Of a stretch of DNA of 64,000 bases, positions 41,849-50,009 are shown piece by piece. The position numbers and the translations under genes were made by a program. Every line of letters begins with the position of its first letter. Positions within the stretch are counted from its first letter, which is position 1. The notes under the pieces are model-generated. The model had not been told where the DNA came from. It saw nothing but the letters and a program-made list of their open reading frames with translations, and ran no database searches. The stretch is from Gemmatimonadaceae bacterium (GTDB lineage: Bacteria > Gemmatimonadota > Gemmatimonadetes > Gemmatimonadales > Gemmatimonadaceae), in contig WYBP01000014.1 of NCBI GenBank assembly GCA_011525845.1, forward strand, positions 124,001-188,000. Reading direction: 5' to 3'.

Positions 41849-43537
41849 CTAACGAATCACCGGACCGAACATGCGTATCGCGGCCGCGTGATAGACGCCA
41901 GCCAGCGGATTAACCGTCGATACGCCACGGATCAAGTTGGCCGATGTTCCACCGTGGCTTTGGGCGCCGCCATTCGCGTCAATCAGTTGCTGTTCCCGTC
42001 CACGAATCGCCGCGTATCCTTGGGCCGTACCTGGGGCGACGCGGTCCACCACCGCAGGACCGAAGCCCGCCAGTCTTGCTGGGTGAGCCGCCGCTCGCGA
42101 GGTGACAAGAGACTGCGCGTCGCCAAAACCGCTCGTGCGACCCGAGTATGTCTCACCGGTTGCGGCATTCGTACGCGTGTAGGTCACGTACTTGAAGTCG
42201 TTGATCTTGTCTGCGACAGCGTCCACGGCGGCATCCACCGCAGCGGCCAACTCCTCCTTCTTTGCTTGGATAACCGCCGCGACCGCGGCTGCGCCGGCGG
42301 CTCCCGCGATGACACCAACCGGAATGGCGCACGGGCACAGCCCAAACGGATCCGAAAAGTTGACCGGATCCCCACCCGCAAATCCATAGACGTTCGCCCC
42401 ACCCGCGATCCCAATCGGGTCCTGCTGCGTGAACTGCCCCGTCGAAGGATCGTAGAACCGATTCCTACGATATAGCATCCCGGTGCTGCCCGCGCCATCC
42501 AGCATCAGGCTGCCGATCCACTGCGGTGTCGACCCTCCGGACCCCCCGAGTGGCGGCTTGTAGTAGATGCTGTTCGCGCTCGGCCAGGAGACGAGCTGGC
42601 AGCCGCTACCGCCAAGGCTGCAGTCCGCCTTGCTCCCGTTCGTCCAGACCGAGCTCTCGGGCAACCCGCGCCAGTTGTAGGTCGGAACGCGCCCGTCCAT
42701 CGTCACCAGCGGCTTGTCGATGCCGCCGGCGTGCACATATCCTGCCTTCCCCCAGTGCGCGCCGCTGCTGGTCAGGTTGTCCAGCGACGTCGTGTCGTTC
42801 CCATTGCGGCGAAGCTCGTAGAGGATCTGGTCGCCGTCCCACACGTAGCGCTCGACCCACTCCGGACACTCGCCGGCTGTGCAGAGCTGCTTCGGGGAGG
42901 CCCCACCGCGTCGGGTCCGCGAGAGGACGCGCCTGCCGAGTGCGTCGTACCGGAACTCTTCCCAGGCGCCGCTGCGCGCAGCGTCCATGGCGTGGTACCG
43001 CTGCACGACCACGAGCTTGTTGTCCGCGGAGTAGTAGCTGCGGGTCGCCGTGTAGTACCGGTCGCCCTCCGTGGTCGCGCGCTGGAAGACCGCTCCGGAC
43101 CTGATGACGTTGCCGCCGGCATCGAGCTGCGTGTACGCGGTGTCCGTGTAGAGCGAGTCCAGCGGATTCTGGTAGGGCCGAACGGGATTCTTGCCCTTCA
43201 GCTCTCCGTTGAAACCGAAGAACGAGATCTGGGGATAGTGATCGGTCGAGGCGCCGATGTCCGACCGCGAGCGCCAGACGGTCCCCATCGCCGTGGCCCG
43301 GAACTGCTCGCTCTCCTCGCTGAACGAGTTCGCCTTCTCCGACCCCACGACAGCTCCGAGGCCGGCGTAGTAGTTGCGGATCCTCTGGTTGCCAACGTCA
43401 ACCGACGCGCTCGCGACCAACACCTCGCGAAGTTTGCCGCGCGCATCGTACCGCATGGTGTCGGTGAGCAGTCCGACGAAGTACGCACCCTCCCTGCGCT
43501 GCCGGTTCAGGATGGTGAGCTGGCCGTCGGCGCACAC
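41849..43537 (-). CDS. RHS repeat protein D, 5'-truncated, with GIY-YIG-like nuclease tip
   Basis: 562 codons from a GTG at 43537, with an in-frame stop about 40 bases upstream. The protein lacks the N-terminal part expected of RHS proteins (PAAR, carrier and most YD repeats). Residues 1-350 contain YD-repeat sequence (YYSADNKLVVVQRYHAM, FRYDALGRRVLSR). The RHS core follows: RFYDPSTGQFTQQDPIGIAG through NFSDPFGLC at about residue 399. The tip (residues 400-562) has YVTYTRTNAATGETYSGRTSG and IRGREQQLIDANGG, the pattern of GIY-YIG/URI-type nuclease toxins. It abuts the D-aminoacylase 3' end, which marks the island edge. Confidence 0.78.
   Translation of the reverse strand: MCADGQLTILNRQRREGAYFVGLLTDTMRYDARGKLREVLVASASVDVGNQRIRNYYAGLGAVVGSEKANSFSEESEQFRATAMGTVWRSRSDIGASTDHYPQISFFGFNGELKGKNPVRPYQNPLDSLYTDTAYTQLDAGGNVIRSGAVFQRATTEGDRYYTATRSYYSADNKLVVVQRYHAMDAARSGAWEEFRYDALGRRVLSRTRRGGASPKQLCTAGECPEWVERYVWDGDQILYELRRNGNDTTSLDNLTSSGAHWGKAGYVHAGGIDKPLVTMDGRVPTYNWRGLPESSVWTNGSKADCSLGGSGCQLVSWPSANSIYYKPPLGGSGGSTPQWIGSLMLDGAGSTGMLYRRNRFYDPSTGQFTQQDPIGIAGGANVYGFAGGDPVNFSDPFGLCPCAIPVGVIAGAAGAAAVAAVIQAKKEELAAAVDAAVDAVADKINDFKYVTYTRTNAATGETYSGRTSGFGDAQSLVTSRAAAHPARLAGFGPAVVDRVAPGTAQGYAAIRGREQQLIDANGGAQSHGGTSANLIRGVSTVNPLAGVYHAAAIRMFGPVIR
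42359..42432 (-). repeat. RHS-core 74-bp repeat, copy D
   Basis: The only copy attached to a longer RHS body. Identical to A and B over 74 bases. Inverted relative to A and C, direct relative to B. Confidence 0.9.
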
Positions 43538-43597
43538 CCATCGTCCGCGCGGTCCTGGTTCTCACCTCGGGGCAGACGATCACGTTCGACGCCCACG

Positions 43598-45208
43598 TCA
43601 GCGGATGCCGCCGTTCCTCCGCAACACCCGCCCCGCCTTCGCGTTCGAGAAGGTCCCCCCGTCCACCATCGCCACCCCGTTCACGAACACGAACGCGATC
43701 CCCACCGCGTACTGGTGCGGCTCGGTGAAGGTCGCCGGGCTCCCGACCTTCGCCGCGTCGAACACCGTGATGTCGGCGTAGCAGCCCACCGCGAGGCAGC
43801 CGCGCTGGCCGGCGAGTCCCATCCGTGCCGCCGGCATCCCCGTCATCTTGTGCACCGCCTGCTCGAGCGTGAGCACATGCTCCTCGCGCACGTACACCCC
43901 GAGCACGCGCGGGAAGGTGCCGTAGGCCCGCGGGTGCGGCACGCCCTCGCCCGGGCGCGAGAGCCGGCCGTCGGAGGCGATCATCGTCTGGGGGTGCGCC
44001 ATGATGCGCCGCACGTCCCCCTCGTCGATCACGTGGTACACCATCGACGCGCCGCCCTTGAGCTCCCCCTCGATCACGAGCTTGGCCGCCGCTTCGAGTG
44101 AGGGCCCCACGCCGCGGCGCTCGGCCCAGTCGTGCAGCGTCTTCCCCTCGAGTGAACGGTCCCAGGAGACGCTGCTGAACTGCACGCGCCGCGTGTCCCC
44201 GCCGCCGCGGTCGGTCTTGAGGTACTCGACGATGCCGCGCTCGATGCTGTCGCGCATCGCGGGGTCGGCCACCCGCTTCCGGAGCTCGGCCGTGCCGCCG
44301 GCGAGCGCCCAGGGTGGGATGAGCACCGCGAGCCCGGTGGAGCTCGCGGTGTAGGGGTACTGGTCGATCATCACGTCGAGCCCGGCGGCGCGCGCCTCGT
44401 CCACCATCCTGAGCGTCTCGACGCTCTTCCCCCACATCGGCTGGCCGACGGCCTTGTGGTGGGTGAGCACCACGGGGATCCGCGCGTCGCGGGCGATGGT
44501 GATCGCCTCGCCGACGCCCTCGAAGAGCCCGAGCCCCTCCTCGCGCAGGTGCGAGGTATAGAAGCCGCCGGAGTCGGCGGCGGCACGCGAGAGCGCGACC
44601 ACCTCGTCCGTCTTCGCGTAGAAGCCCGGCACGTAGCGGAGGCCGGTGCTGATCCCGAAGGCGCCCTCTCCCATCCCGCGCCGGATGAGCGCGATCATCC
44701 GCTGCAGCTCGTCCGGCGTGGGGGCGCGGTTCTCGGTGCCCATCACCGCGCGCCGCACGGTGTTGTGGCCCACGAGGTACGCGACGTTCATCCCGAGTCC
44801 CGCCTTCGACGCGGTGTCGAGGTAGGCGGCGAGGGGCCAGGGGCCGCTCCCGTCGGGGCCGCCGAGTGCGAGCGTCACGCCCTGCGTGACTGCGCTCTTG
44901 GCGTCGGGCATCTGGAGGAGGGGCTCGATGTGCGCGTGGAGGTCGATGAACCCCGGTGCGATCACGAGCCCGGTGGCGTCCACCACGCGCCGCGCGCGCG
45001 CGCGGTCGAGCGGGGTGCGCGAGACGGCGACGATCCGGTCACCGGCGACGGCCACGTCGCCCACGTATCCCGGCGCGCCGGTGCCGTCGACGATCGTGCC
45101 GTTGCGGATGAGGAGGGTCCACTCCTGCGCGTGGACGGATGGCGCCGCGAACGGCGCGGCGAAGAGCGCGGCTGCGGCCGCGGCGAGGTACGTGCGTGCG
45201 CGGATCAT
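43598..45208 (-). CDS. Secreted D-aminoacylase-like amidohydrolase
   Basis: A 536-residue protein with a signal peptide (ending APSVHAQ). The start ATG at 45208 overlaps the serine hydrolase stop. Amidohydrolase-superfamily signs are IVDGTGAPGYVGDVAV, GFIDLHAHIEP (metal-binding HxH), GISTGLRYVPG, TSHLREEG, VVLTHHKAVG and a C-terminal GCYADITVFD. N-acyl-D-amino-acid deacylases of this family remove acyl groups from D-amino acids. With a beta-lactamase-type hydrolase upstream, peptidoglycan or D-peptide turnover in the periplasm is plausible. Confidence 0.87.
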   Translation of the reverse strand: MIRARTYLAAAAAALFAAPFAAPSVHAQEWTLLIRNGTIVDGTGAPGYVGDVAVAGDRIVAVSRTPLDRARARRVVDATGLVIAPGFIDLHAHIEPLLQMPDAKSAVTQGVTLALGGPDGSGPWPLAAYLDTASKAGLGMNVAYLVGHNTVRRAVMGTENRAPTPDELQRMIALIRRGMGEGAFGISTGLRYVPGFYAKTDEVVALSRAAADSGGFYTSHLREEGLGLFEGVGEAITIARDARIPVVLTHHKAVGQPMWGKSVETLRMVDEARAAGLDVMIDQYPYTASSTGLAVLIPPWALAGGTAELRKRVADPAMRDSIERGIVEYLKTDRGGGDTRRVQFSSVSWDRSLEGKTLHDWAERRGVGPSLEAAAKLVIEGELKGGASMVYHVIDEGDVRRIMAHPQTMIASDGRLSRPGEGVPHPRAYGTFPRVLGVYVREEHVLTLEQAVHKMTGMPAARMGLAGQRGCLAVGCYADITVFDAAKVGSPATFTEPHQYAVGIAFVFVNGVAMVDGGTFSNAKAGRVLRRNGGIR

Positions 45209-46554
45209 CGTGTGAGTGCTCCCATCACCTTGCCGAGGAATTCGTCGATCGCGTTGTTCTCGATCCAGCGCACCACCACCACGAGGTCCTGCTCGGGTGC
45301 GACGAACACGAGGTTCGTGCCGTTCCCCACATGCCCGAACGCGCTCGCCGGCGCGCTCGGCATCCACTTCCGGTCCGTGTTCAGGAACCAGTTCATGTAC
45401 CCGTAGGTGGGCTGCGGCACCGTGGGGGTGAGGGAGAGCTTCACCCACTCCTCGGAGAGGATCCGCTTCGTGCCCCAGACGCCGCGCCGCTGCGTGAGGA
45501 GGCCGAAGCGCGCCATGTCCCACGCGTTGATGAACATCCCGCCCCCCCAGTGCCCGCCGCCGCTCACCGCCTGCACGGGGCGCCCGTCGAGGGTGATCCA
45601 GGAGTTGTCGTAGCCGTGCCAGCGCCAGGTGCGCGAGGCGCCGATCGGCTCCATCACGTACTCGTTGAGCACTTCCGGGAGTGGACGGCGCCAGAGGTTC
45701 GTGAGCGCGAGCGCCAGGACGTTCACACGGACGTCGTTGTACTCGTACGCCGTGCCCGGCGCCTTGCGCGCGCGCGTGGTCCACTCGGCCGCGTTCTGCG
45801 CGGGACGGTCGGCCCACTCGGGCTTCCCCCACAACGTCCCTTCCCAGTCGCTCGTCTGCCGGAGGAGGTCGTCCCAGATGATCGTCCGGTTGTGCGGCGT
45901 CTCCCAGAGCGGGAGCATCATCGGCTCGCCGTAGCGCGACCCCGGCTCGCCGGGCGCCTGCGTGCGCAGCGCGTAGGTCGGCGCCTGCGACTTCCAGACC
46001 GTGTCGCGCACGGAGGGGATCAGCCCGCGGTCGAAGGCGAGGCCGGCGGTCGCGGAGAGGAAGCTCTTGGTGACGCTGTGCGTCATGTCCACCCGGTCGG
46101 GCTCTCCCCAGCTCGCGATCACGTACCCGCCGCGCAGCACCACGCCACTCGGCTCGCCCCGCGGCTTGAAGGGGCCGATCCCCTGCCCGAAGGGCTCGCG
46201 GCCGAAGGAGCGGTAGTGGCTCTCCTCCATGTCGCGCGGGGCGCGCGCCTCCTTCTCAACCGCGAAGGCGATAGCGGCGGCGAGTTTCGCGGCGTCGACG
46301 CCCATCGCGGTGGGGGTGCGCGTCTCCCATGTGGCGCCGGGGACGTAGGGTGTTGCCGCCGGGCGGGCGCCGGCCTGTGCCGCGAGGTCCGCGGCGTTCG
46401 TGAATGCGAGCGTCGCGAGGAGGAGTGCCGCGCGGGACAGGGAGACGCGCGGCAGCGGCAGCAGAAGCGCTCGCCCTAGCGGTCGCAATAGCGGTCGCAC
46501 GATCGGTCGCACAGTAGGCCGCGGTCTGCGATGCGGAGAAGGATGGTGTGGCAC
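45205..46554 (-). CDS. Secreted serine hydrolase, beta-lactamase/class C PBP-like family
   Basis: A 449-residue protein. The GTG at 46554 has an AGAGG ribosome binding site; other GTGs at 46512 and 46500 are possible. A long basic N-terminus (RRPRPTVRPIVRPLLRPLGR) precedes the hydrophobic signal region. The catalytic SxxK is SVTK in THSVTKSFLS, and YEYND provides the YxN motif. A KTG-like third motif is less clear (GHVGNGTN). The family covers esterases, D-amino peptidases and beta-lactamases. It overlaps the D-aminoacylase gene by 4 bases. Confidence 0.85.
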   Translation of the reverse strand: MPHHPSPHRRPRPTVRPIVRPLLRPLGRALLLPLPRVSLSRAALLLATLAFTNAADLAAQAGARPAATPYVPGATWETRTPTAMGVDAAKLAAAIAFAVEKEARAPRDMEESHYRSFGREPFGQGIGPFKPRGEPSGVVLRGGYVIASWGEPDRVDMTHSVTKSFLSATAGLAFDRGLIPSVRDTVWKSQAPTYALRTQAPGEPGSRYGEPMMLPLWETPHNRTIIWDDLLRQTSDWEGTLWGKPEWADRPAQNAAEWTTRARKAPGTAYEYNDVRVNVLALALTNLWRRPLPEVLNEYVMEPIGASRTWRWHGYDNSWITLDGRPVQAVSGGGHWGGGMFINAWDMARFGLLTQRRGVWGTKRILSEEWVKLSLTPTVPQPTYGYMNWFLNTDRKWMPSAPASAFGHVGNGTNLVFVAPEQDLVVVVRWIENNAIDEFLGKVMGALTR

Positions 46555-46595
46555 GTACGACCTCTCGGATTTCTCGGGTGGGATGCTGCGCGAAG

Positions 46596-47132
46596 CTACG
46601 GCGAGAGGGACTCCTGCGAAACGGCGAGTCGGGCCCGCTTGCGCCGCGTGAGCGTCGGCAGGAGCCACAGATAGACCCCCGTGAGCCAGAGCCCGAAGAG
46701 CACGATCCCGGCCGGGAAGAAGATCCAGAGCTTCACCCAGTCGGCGAAGAAGGAGCCGTCGTGCAGCGTCTCGATCACGTCGGAGCGCCGGTACGCCACC
46801 TGCAGCACCTCGCCGGTGCCGAGCGCCATCTGCGCTTCCCAGTTGTTCTTGGTGGTGATCTTGAGGATCCCCTTGCCGGGGCGGACGTCGACGCGGTCGA
46901 TGTCCTCCCAGCCGGTGACCTCGCCGCCGGGGATCGCGCGCGCGGCCGCGAGGATCGCCTCCCAGGGCATCGTGGGTTCGGCATCCGCCGTATTCTGCTC
47001 CGTGGGCTGCACCCACGCGACCTGCTTCTTGAGCTGGAGCAGGAGGCCGGTGCCGATGACGACCAGGAGGGGCAGGCCGACCGCGACGGCGCCCCAGCGG
47101 TGCAGCTTTCGGGAGAGGATCGAGAGTTTCAT
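46596..47132 (-). CDS. PepSY-associated membrane protein
   Basis: A 178-residue protein with an N-terminal transmembrane helix (residues 14-34), a periplasmic PepSY-type domain (residues about 50-130: AARAIPGGEVTGWEDIDRVDV, then ILKITTKNNWEAQMAL) and a second helix at about 137-160. The N-terminal KLHRWGAVAVGLPLL is typical of the PepSY-TM family, often linked to iron uptake or peptidase control. It is the first gene of the three-gene operon with the serine hydrolase and the D-aminoacylase. Confidence 0.78.
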   Translation of the reverse strand: MKLSILSRKLHRWGAVAVGLPLLVVIGTGLLLQLKKQVAWVQPTEQNTADAEPTMPWEAILAAARAIPGGEVTGWEDIDRVDVRPGKGILKITTKNNWEAQMALGTGEVLQVAYRRSDVIETLHDGSFFADWVKLWIFFPAGIVLFGLWLTGVYLWLLPTLTRRKRARLAVSQESLSP

Positions 47133-47266
47133 CTGCGTGCTACGTCCGTGGGATGGTGGATGTTGCGTCCGGCCACGGAAGATGGTCCCTTTCCCTCAAC
47201 CTCGGAACGCTTCGGCGCGTATCCGGGGCGATCCCACGGCACGCACCCCACCAGAGGAGTTGCTCG

Positions 47267-48922
47267 ATGTCGCCAGTTCTCCGTCGCGTCCGGGCCTTCG
47301 CGCTCGCCGCCGCCACGTTCGCCCTCGCCGCCTCCGCGGCACCCGTGCTCCACGCGCAGGCGGCCGATGACGCCCGCATCGAGCGGCTGAAGGCCGAGGC
47401 GCTCACGAAGGTGGAAGCGCGCGCCAAGCTGGTGCAGGAGATCGTCGACCACCTCTTCTCCTTCGCCGAACTCGGGATGCAGGAGTTCGAGACGCAGAAG
47501 TACATCACCGGGCTCCTCGAGCAGAACGGCTTCAAGGTGACGCGCGGCTATGCGGGGATGCCCAGCGCCTGGATCGCGCGCTGGGAGAGCCCGGCCGGTG
47601 CGAAGCCCGAGATCTCGCTCGGTTCCGACGTGGACGGCATCCCGCAGGCGAGCAACAAGCCGGCGGTCGGGTTCTTCGAGCCGCAGGTGGCGGGCGCACC
47701 GGGCCATGGCGAGGGGCACAACTCCGGCCAGGCGGTGAACATCGCCGCCGCGCTCGTGGTGAAGGAGCTGATGATCCGCGACCGGATCCCGGGCACGCTG
47801 GTGCTCTGGCCCGGCATCGCCGAGGAGCAGATGGCCGGGAAGGCGTTCCTCGTGCGCGAGGGGCTCTTCAAGAACACCGACGTCGCGCTCTTCACGCACG
47901 TCTCCAGCGACCTGGGTGTCTCCTGGGGCCAGAGCGGCTCCACCGCGCTCATCTCCGCGATCTTCAAGTTCAAGGGCACCAGCGCGCACTCCGCGGGCGC
48001 TCCGTGGCGCGGCCGTTCCGCGCTCGACGCCGCGATGCTGATGGGCCAGGGGTGGGAGTTCCAGCGCGAACACAACGAACTCCCCTCGCGCTCGCACTAC
48101 ATCATCCGCGACGGCGGCGACCAGCCGAACGTCGTGCCGAGCACGGCGAGCATCTGGTTCTACTTCCGCGAGCGGGACTACGAGCGCACCAAGGCGCTGT
48201 TCGAGGCCGGGAAGCGGATCGCGAAGGGCGCGGCGATGATGGCGAACGTCGAGCTCGACACCGTGATGATGGTCGGCTCCGGGTGGAGCGGGCACTTCAA
48301 CAAGGCGATCGCCGAGGCGACGTTCGAGAACATCAAGCGGGTCGGGATGCCGCAGTGGGACGACGCCGACCAGACCATGGCGAAGGGGCTGCAGAAGGAG
48401 CTCGGCGTGCGCGAGCAGGGGCTCTCGTCGAACACGATGCAGACCCTCGCGGGTCCGATCCCCGAGAACCAGCGGATGGGCGGCGGCTCGGACGACATCG
48501 GCGACGTGTCGTGGAACGTGCCGACCGTGACGCTGCGCTTCCCGTCGAACATCCCCGGCCCGCCGGGCCACAACTGGGCGAACGCGATCGCGATGGCCAC
48601 GCCGATCGCGCACAAGGGCGCGGTGGCCGGCGCGAAGGTGCAGGCGCTCACCATGCTCGACATCCTGCTCAAGCCGCAGGTCGTGGCGGACGCCTGGAGC
48701 TACTTCCGCGACGTACAGACGAAGGAGACGAAGTACACCGCCTTCATCGCCCCGACGGACCTGCCGCCGATCTACCTGAACGCGGAGATCATGGCGCGTT
48801 TCAAGCCCGAGCTGTCGAAGTACTACTACGATGCCAAGAAGTACAAGACGTACCTGGAGCAGCTCGGCATCGCGTATCCCACCACGCGCGAGACGCTCAA
48901 GCCGAAGATGGATGACCGCTAG
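47267..48922 (+). CDS. Secreted M20 family amidohydrolase (AbgB-like)
   Basis: A 551-residue protein; the ATG at 47267 follows an AGAGGAG ribosome binding site and gives a signal peptide ending PVLHAQ. M20 signatures are SFAELGMQEFETQKYI, SDVDGIPQASN, GHGEGHNSGQAVN (metal ligands), WPGIAEEQMAGK (catalytic and ligand Glu) and KGTSAHSAGAPWRGRSALD in the dimerisation lid domain. The closest known type is the p-aminobenzoyl-glutamate hydrolase subunit B group. The substrate is presumably an N-acyl amino acid or peptide. Confidence 0.88.
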   Translation: MSPVLRRVRAFALAAATFALAASAAPVLHAQAADDARIERLKAEALTKVEARAKLVQEIVDHLFSFAELGMQEFETQKYITGLLEQNGFKVTRGYAGMPSAWIARWESPAGAKPEISLGSDVDGIPQASNKPAVGFFEPQVAGAPGHGEGHNSGQAVNIAAALVVKELMIRDRIPGTLVLWPGIAEEQMAGKAFLVREGLFKNTDVALFTHVSSDLGVSWGQSGSTALISAIFKFKGTSAHSAGAPWRGRSALDAAMLMGQGWEFQREHNELPSRSHYIIRDGGDQPNVVPSTASIWFYFRERDYERTKALFEAGKRIAKGAAMMANVELDTVMMVGSGWSGHFNKAIAEATFENIKRVGMPQWDDADQTMAKGLQKELGVREQGLSSNTMQTLAGPIPENQRMGGGSDDIGDVSWNVPTVTLRFPSNIPGPPGHNWANAIAMATPIAHKGAVAGAKVQALTMLDILLKPQVVADAWSYFRDVQTKETKYTAFIAPTDLPPIYLNAEIMARFKPELSKYYYDAKKYKTYLEQLGIAYPTTRETLKPKMDDR

Positions 48923-49181
48923 GCAGGTGACCTACCGGCTCGTCGGTGCCGACGGGTCGGTGACCATGAGCGGGACCCCCGGAGCGTTCGGGGGTCACCG
49001 CCGGAACCGGATCTACGGCCGGCTCGACTGCAAGGCGGCGCGCCGCGCGCTCACCTTCGGCGGGAGCTACGCGCAGCAGCGCGTCTTCTTCGCCGACGAG
49101 GCGACCGCGCGCGCCGCCGGGTACCGGCCCTGCGGCACCTGCATGCCCGAGGAGTACAAGGCTTGGAAGGCCGGGCGCTGA
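48912..49181 (+). CDS. Stand-alone Ada-type metal-binding domain protein
   Basis: An 89-residue protein starting inside the M20 gene's last codons (11-base overlap). YGRLDCKAARRAL and FADEATARAAGYRPCGTCMPEEYKAW correspond to the zinc-binding N-terminal domain of Ada, which repairs methylphosphotriesters. Three of the four zinc Cys are visible (LDC and the PCGTC pair); the second Cys of the first pair is replaced. No helix-turn-helix or methyltransferase domain is attached. Function is uncertain. The stop overlaps the MOSC gene. Confidence 0.72.
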   Translation: MTARQVTYRLVGADGSVTMSGTPGAFGGHRRNRIYGRLDCKAARRALTFGGSYAQQRVFFADEATARAAGYRPCGTCMPEEYKAWKAGR

Positions 49182-49627
49182 GCCGCTCCGCGGCCGGCCG
49201 CGTCGAGGCGCTCTGGACCAAGCGCGCGCACCGCGGCGTGATGGACCCCCGCACCGAGGCGACGTTCGTCGCGGGCAGGGGGATCGACGGGAACACCTGC
49301 CGCAGCAGCACCCGCCAGGTGACGATCATCGCGCGCGAGGCGTGGGACGAGATGATGCGCACGCTCGGCGCCGCCGTGGATCCCGCCGCGCGCCGCGCGA
49401 ACGTGATGGTCAGCGGCGTCGCGCTCGAGCGGACGCGCGGGCGTGTGCTCCGGCTGGGCGGCGTGCGTATCCGCGTACTCGGCGAGACGCGCCCCTGCGA
49501 GCGGATGGACGAGGCGCACGACGGACTGCGGGCCGTGATGGGCGAGTCCTGGCGCGGGGGCGTGTTCGGCGAGGTGCTGGACGACGGGCTCGTCACGGTC
49601 GGCGATGCCGCGACGTGGGAGGAGTGA
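49163..49627 (+). CDS. MOSC domain-containing protein
   Basis: A 154-residue single-domain MOSC protein. A TTG at 49163 is used, with GGAG eight bases ahead, because the family begins near RVEALWTKRAHRGVMDP. Further marks are GIDGNTCRSSTRQVTIIARE, NVMVSGVAL and the conserved Cys in ETRPCERMDEAHDGL, which binds molybdenum cofactor or sulfur in the family. It probably carries sulfur or molybdopterin. It overlaps the Ada-like gene and is followed after one base by a membrane-protein gene. Confidence 0.85.
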   Translation: MEGRALSRSAAGRVEALWTKRAHRGVMDPRTEATFVAGRGIDGNTCRSSTRQVTIIAREAWDEMMRTLGAAVDPAARRANVMVSGVALERTRGRVLRLGGVRIRVLGETRPCERMDEAHDGLRAVMGESWRGGVFGEVLDDGLVTVGDAATWEE

Positions 49628-49628
49628 G

Positions 49629-50009
49629 GTGAAGCGCCGGCCCGGGATGATCCTCGTCGCCCTGCTCCTCCTCCTTCTCGCAGTGCACGCGTACGCGCAG
49701 GTGGGGCGCGGGCTCCTCGGCTGGAACACCAGTCCCACGGTCCTCATGCTCTGGCAGGTGGAGATTGGGACGCTCGCGCTCGGGGCCGCCATCGGCACCT
49801 GGCTCACGCGCCGGTGGGCTCCGGTGGTGATCGTGCTCTACGGAGCCTCCGCGGGGATGATGACCGTCGCGCTGCAGCCGATCCTCGGACTCCCGCAGGA
49901 CGCGCTCACAGGATTGCTCCTGGAGGGAGGGGCAGTGTTGGCGGCGTGCCTGCTCCTCGCCTGGTTCGTGCGGCGGTCACCCCCCGGCGTAGAGCCCGAT
50001 CGCGACTGA
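49629..50009 (+). CDS. Hypothetical small membrane protein
   Basis: A 126-residue protein from a GTG at 49629, with GGAG ahead. Four hydrophobic helices are likely (around residues 6-24, 40-56, 62-84 and 90-108). No family is recognised. The 3' end overlaps the convergent alpha-L-fucosidase gene by 33 bases. Confidence 0.6.
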   Translation: MKRRPGMILVALLLLLLAVHAYAQVGRGLLGWNTSPTVLMLWQVEIGTLALGAAIGTWLTRRWAPVVIVLYGASAGMMTVALQPILGLPQDALTGLLLEGGAVLAACLLLAWFVRRSPPGVEPDRD

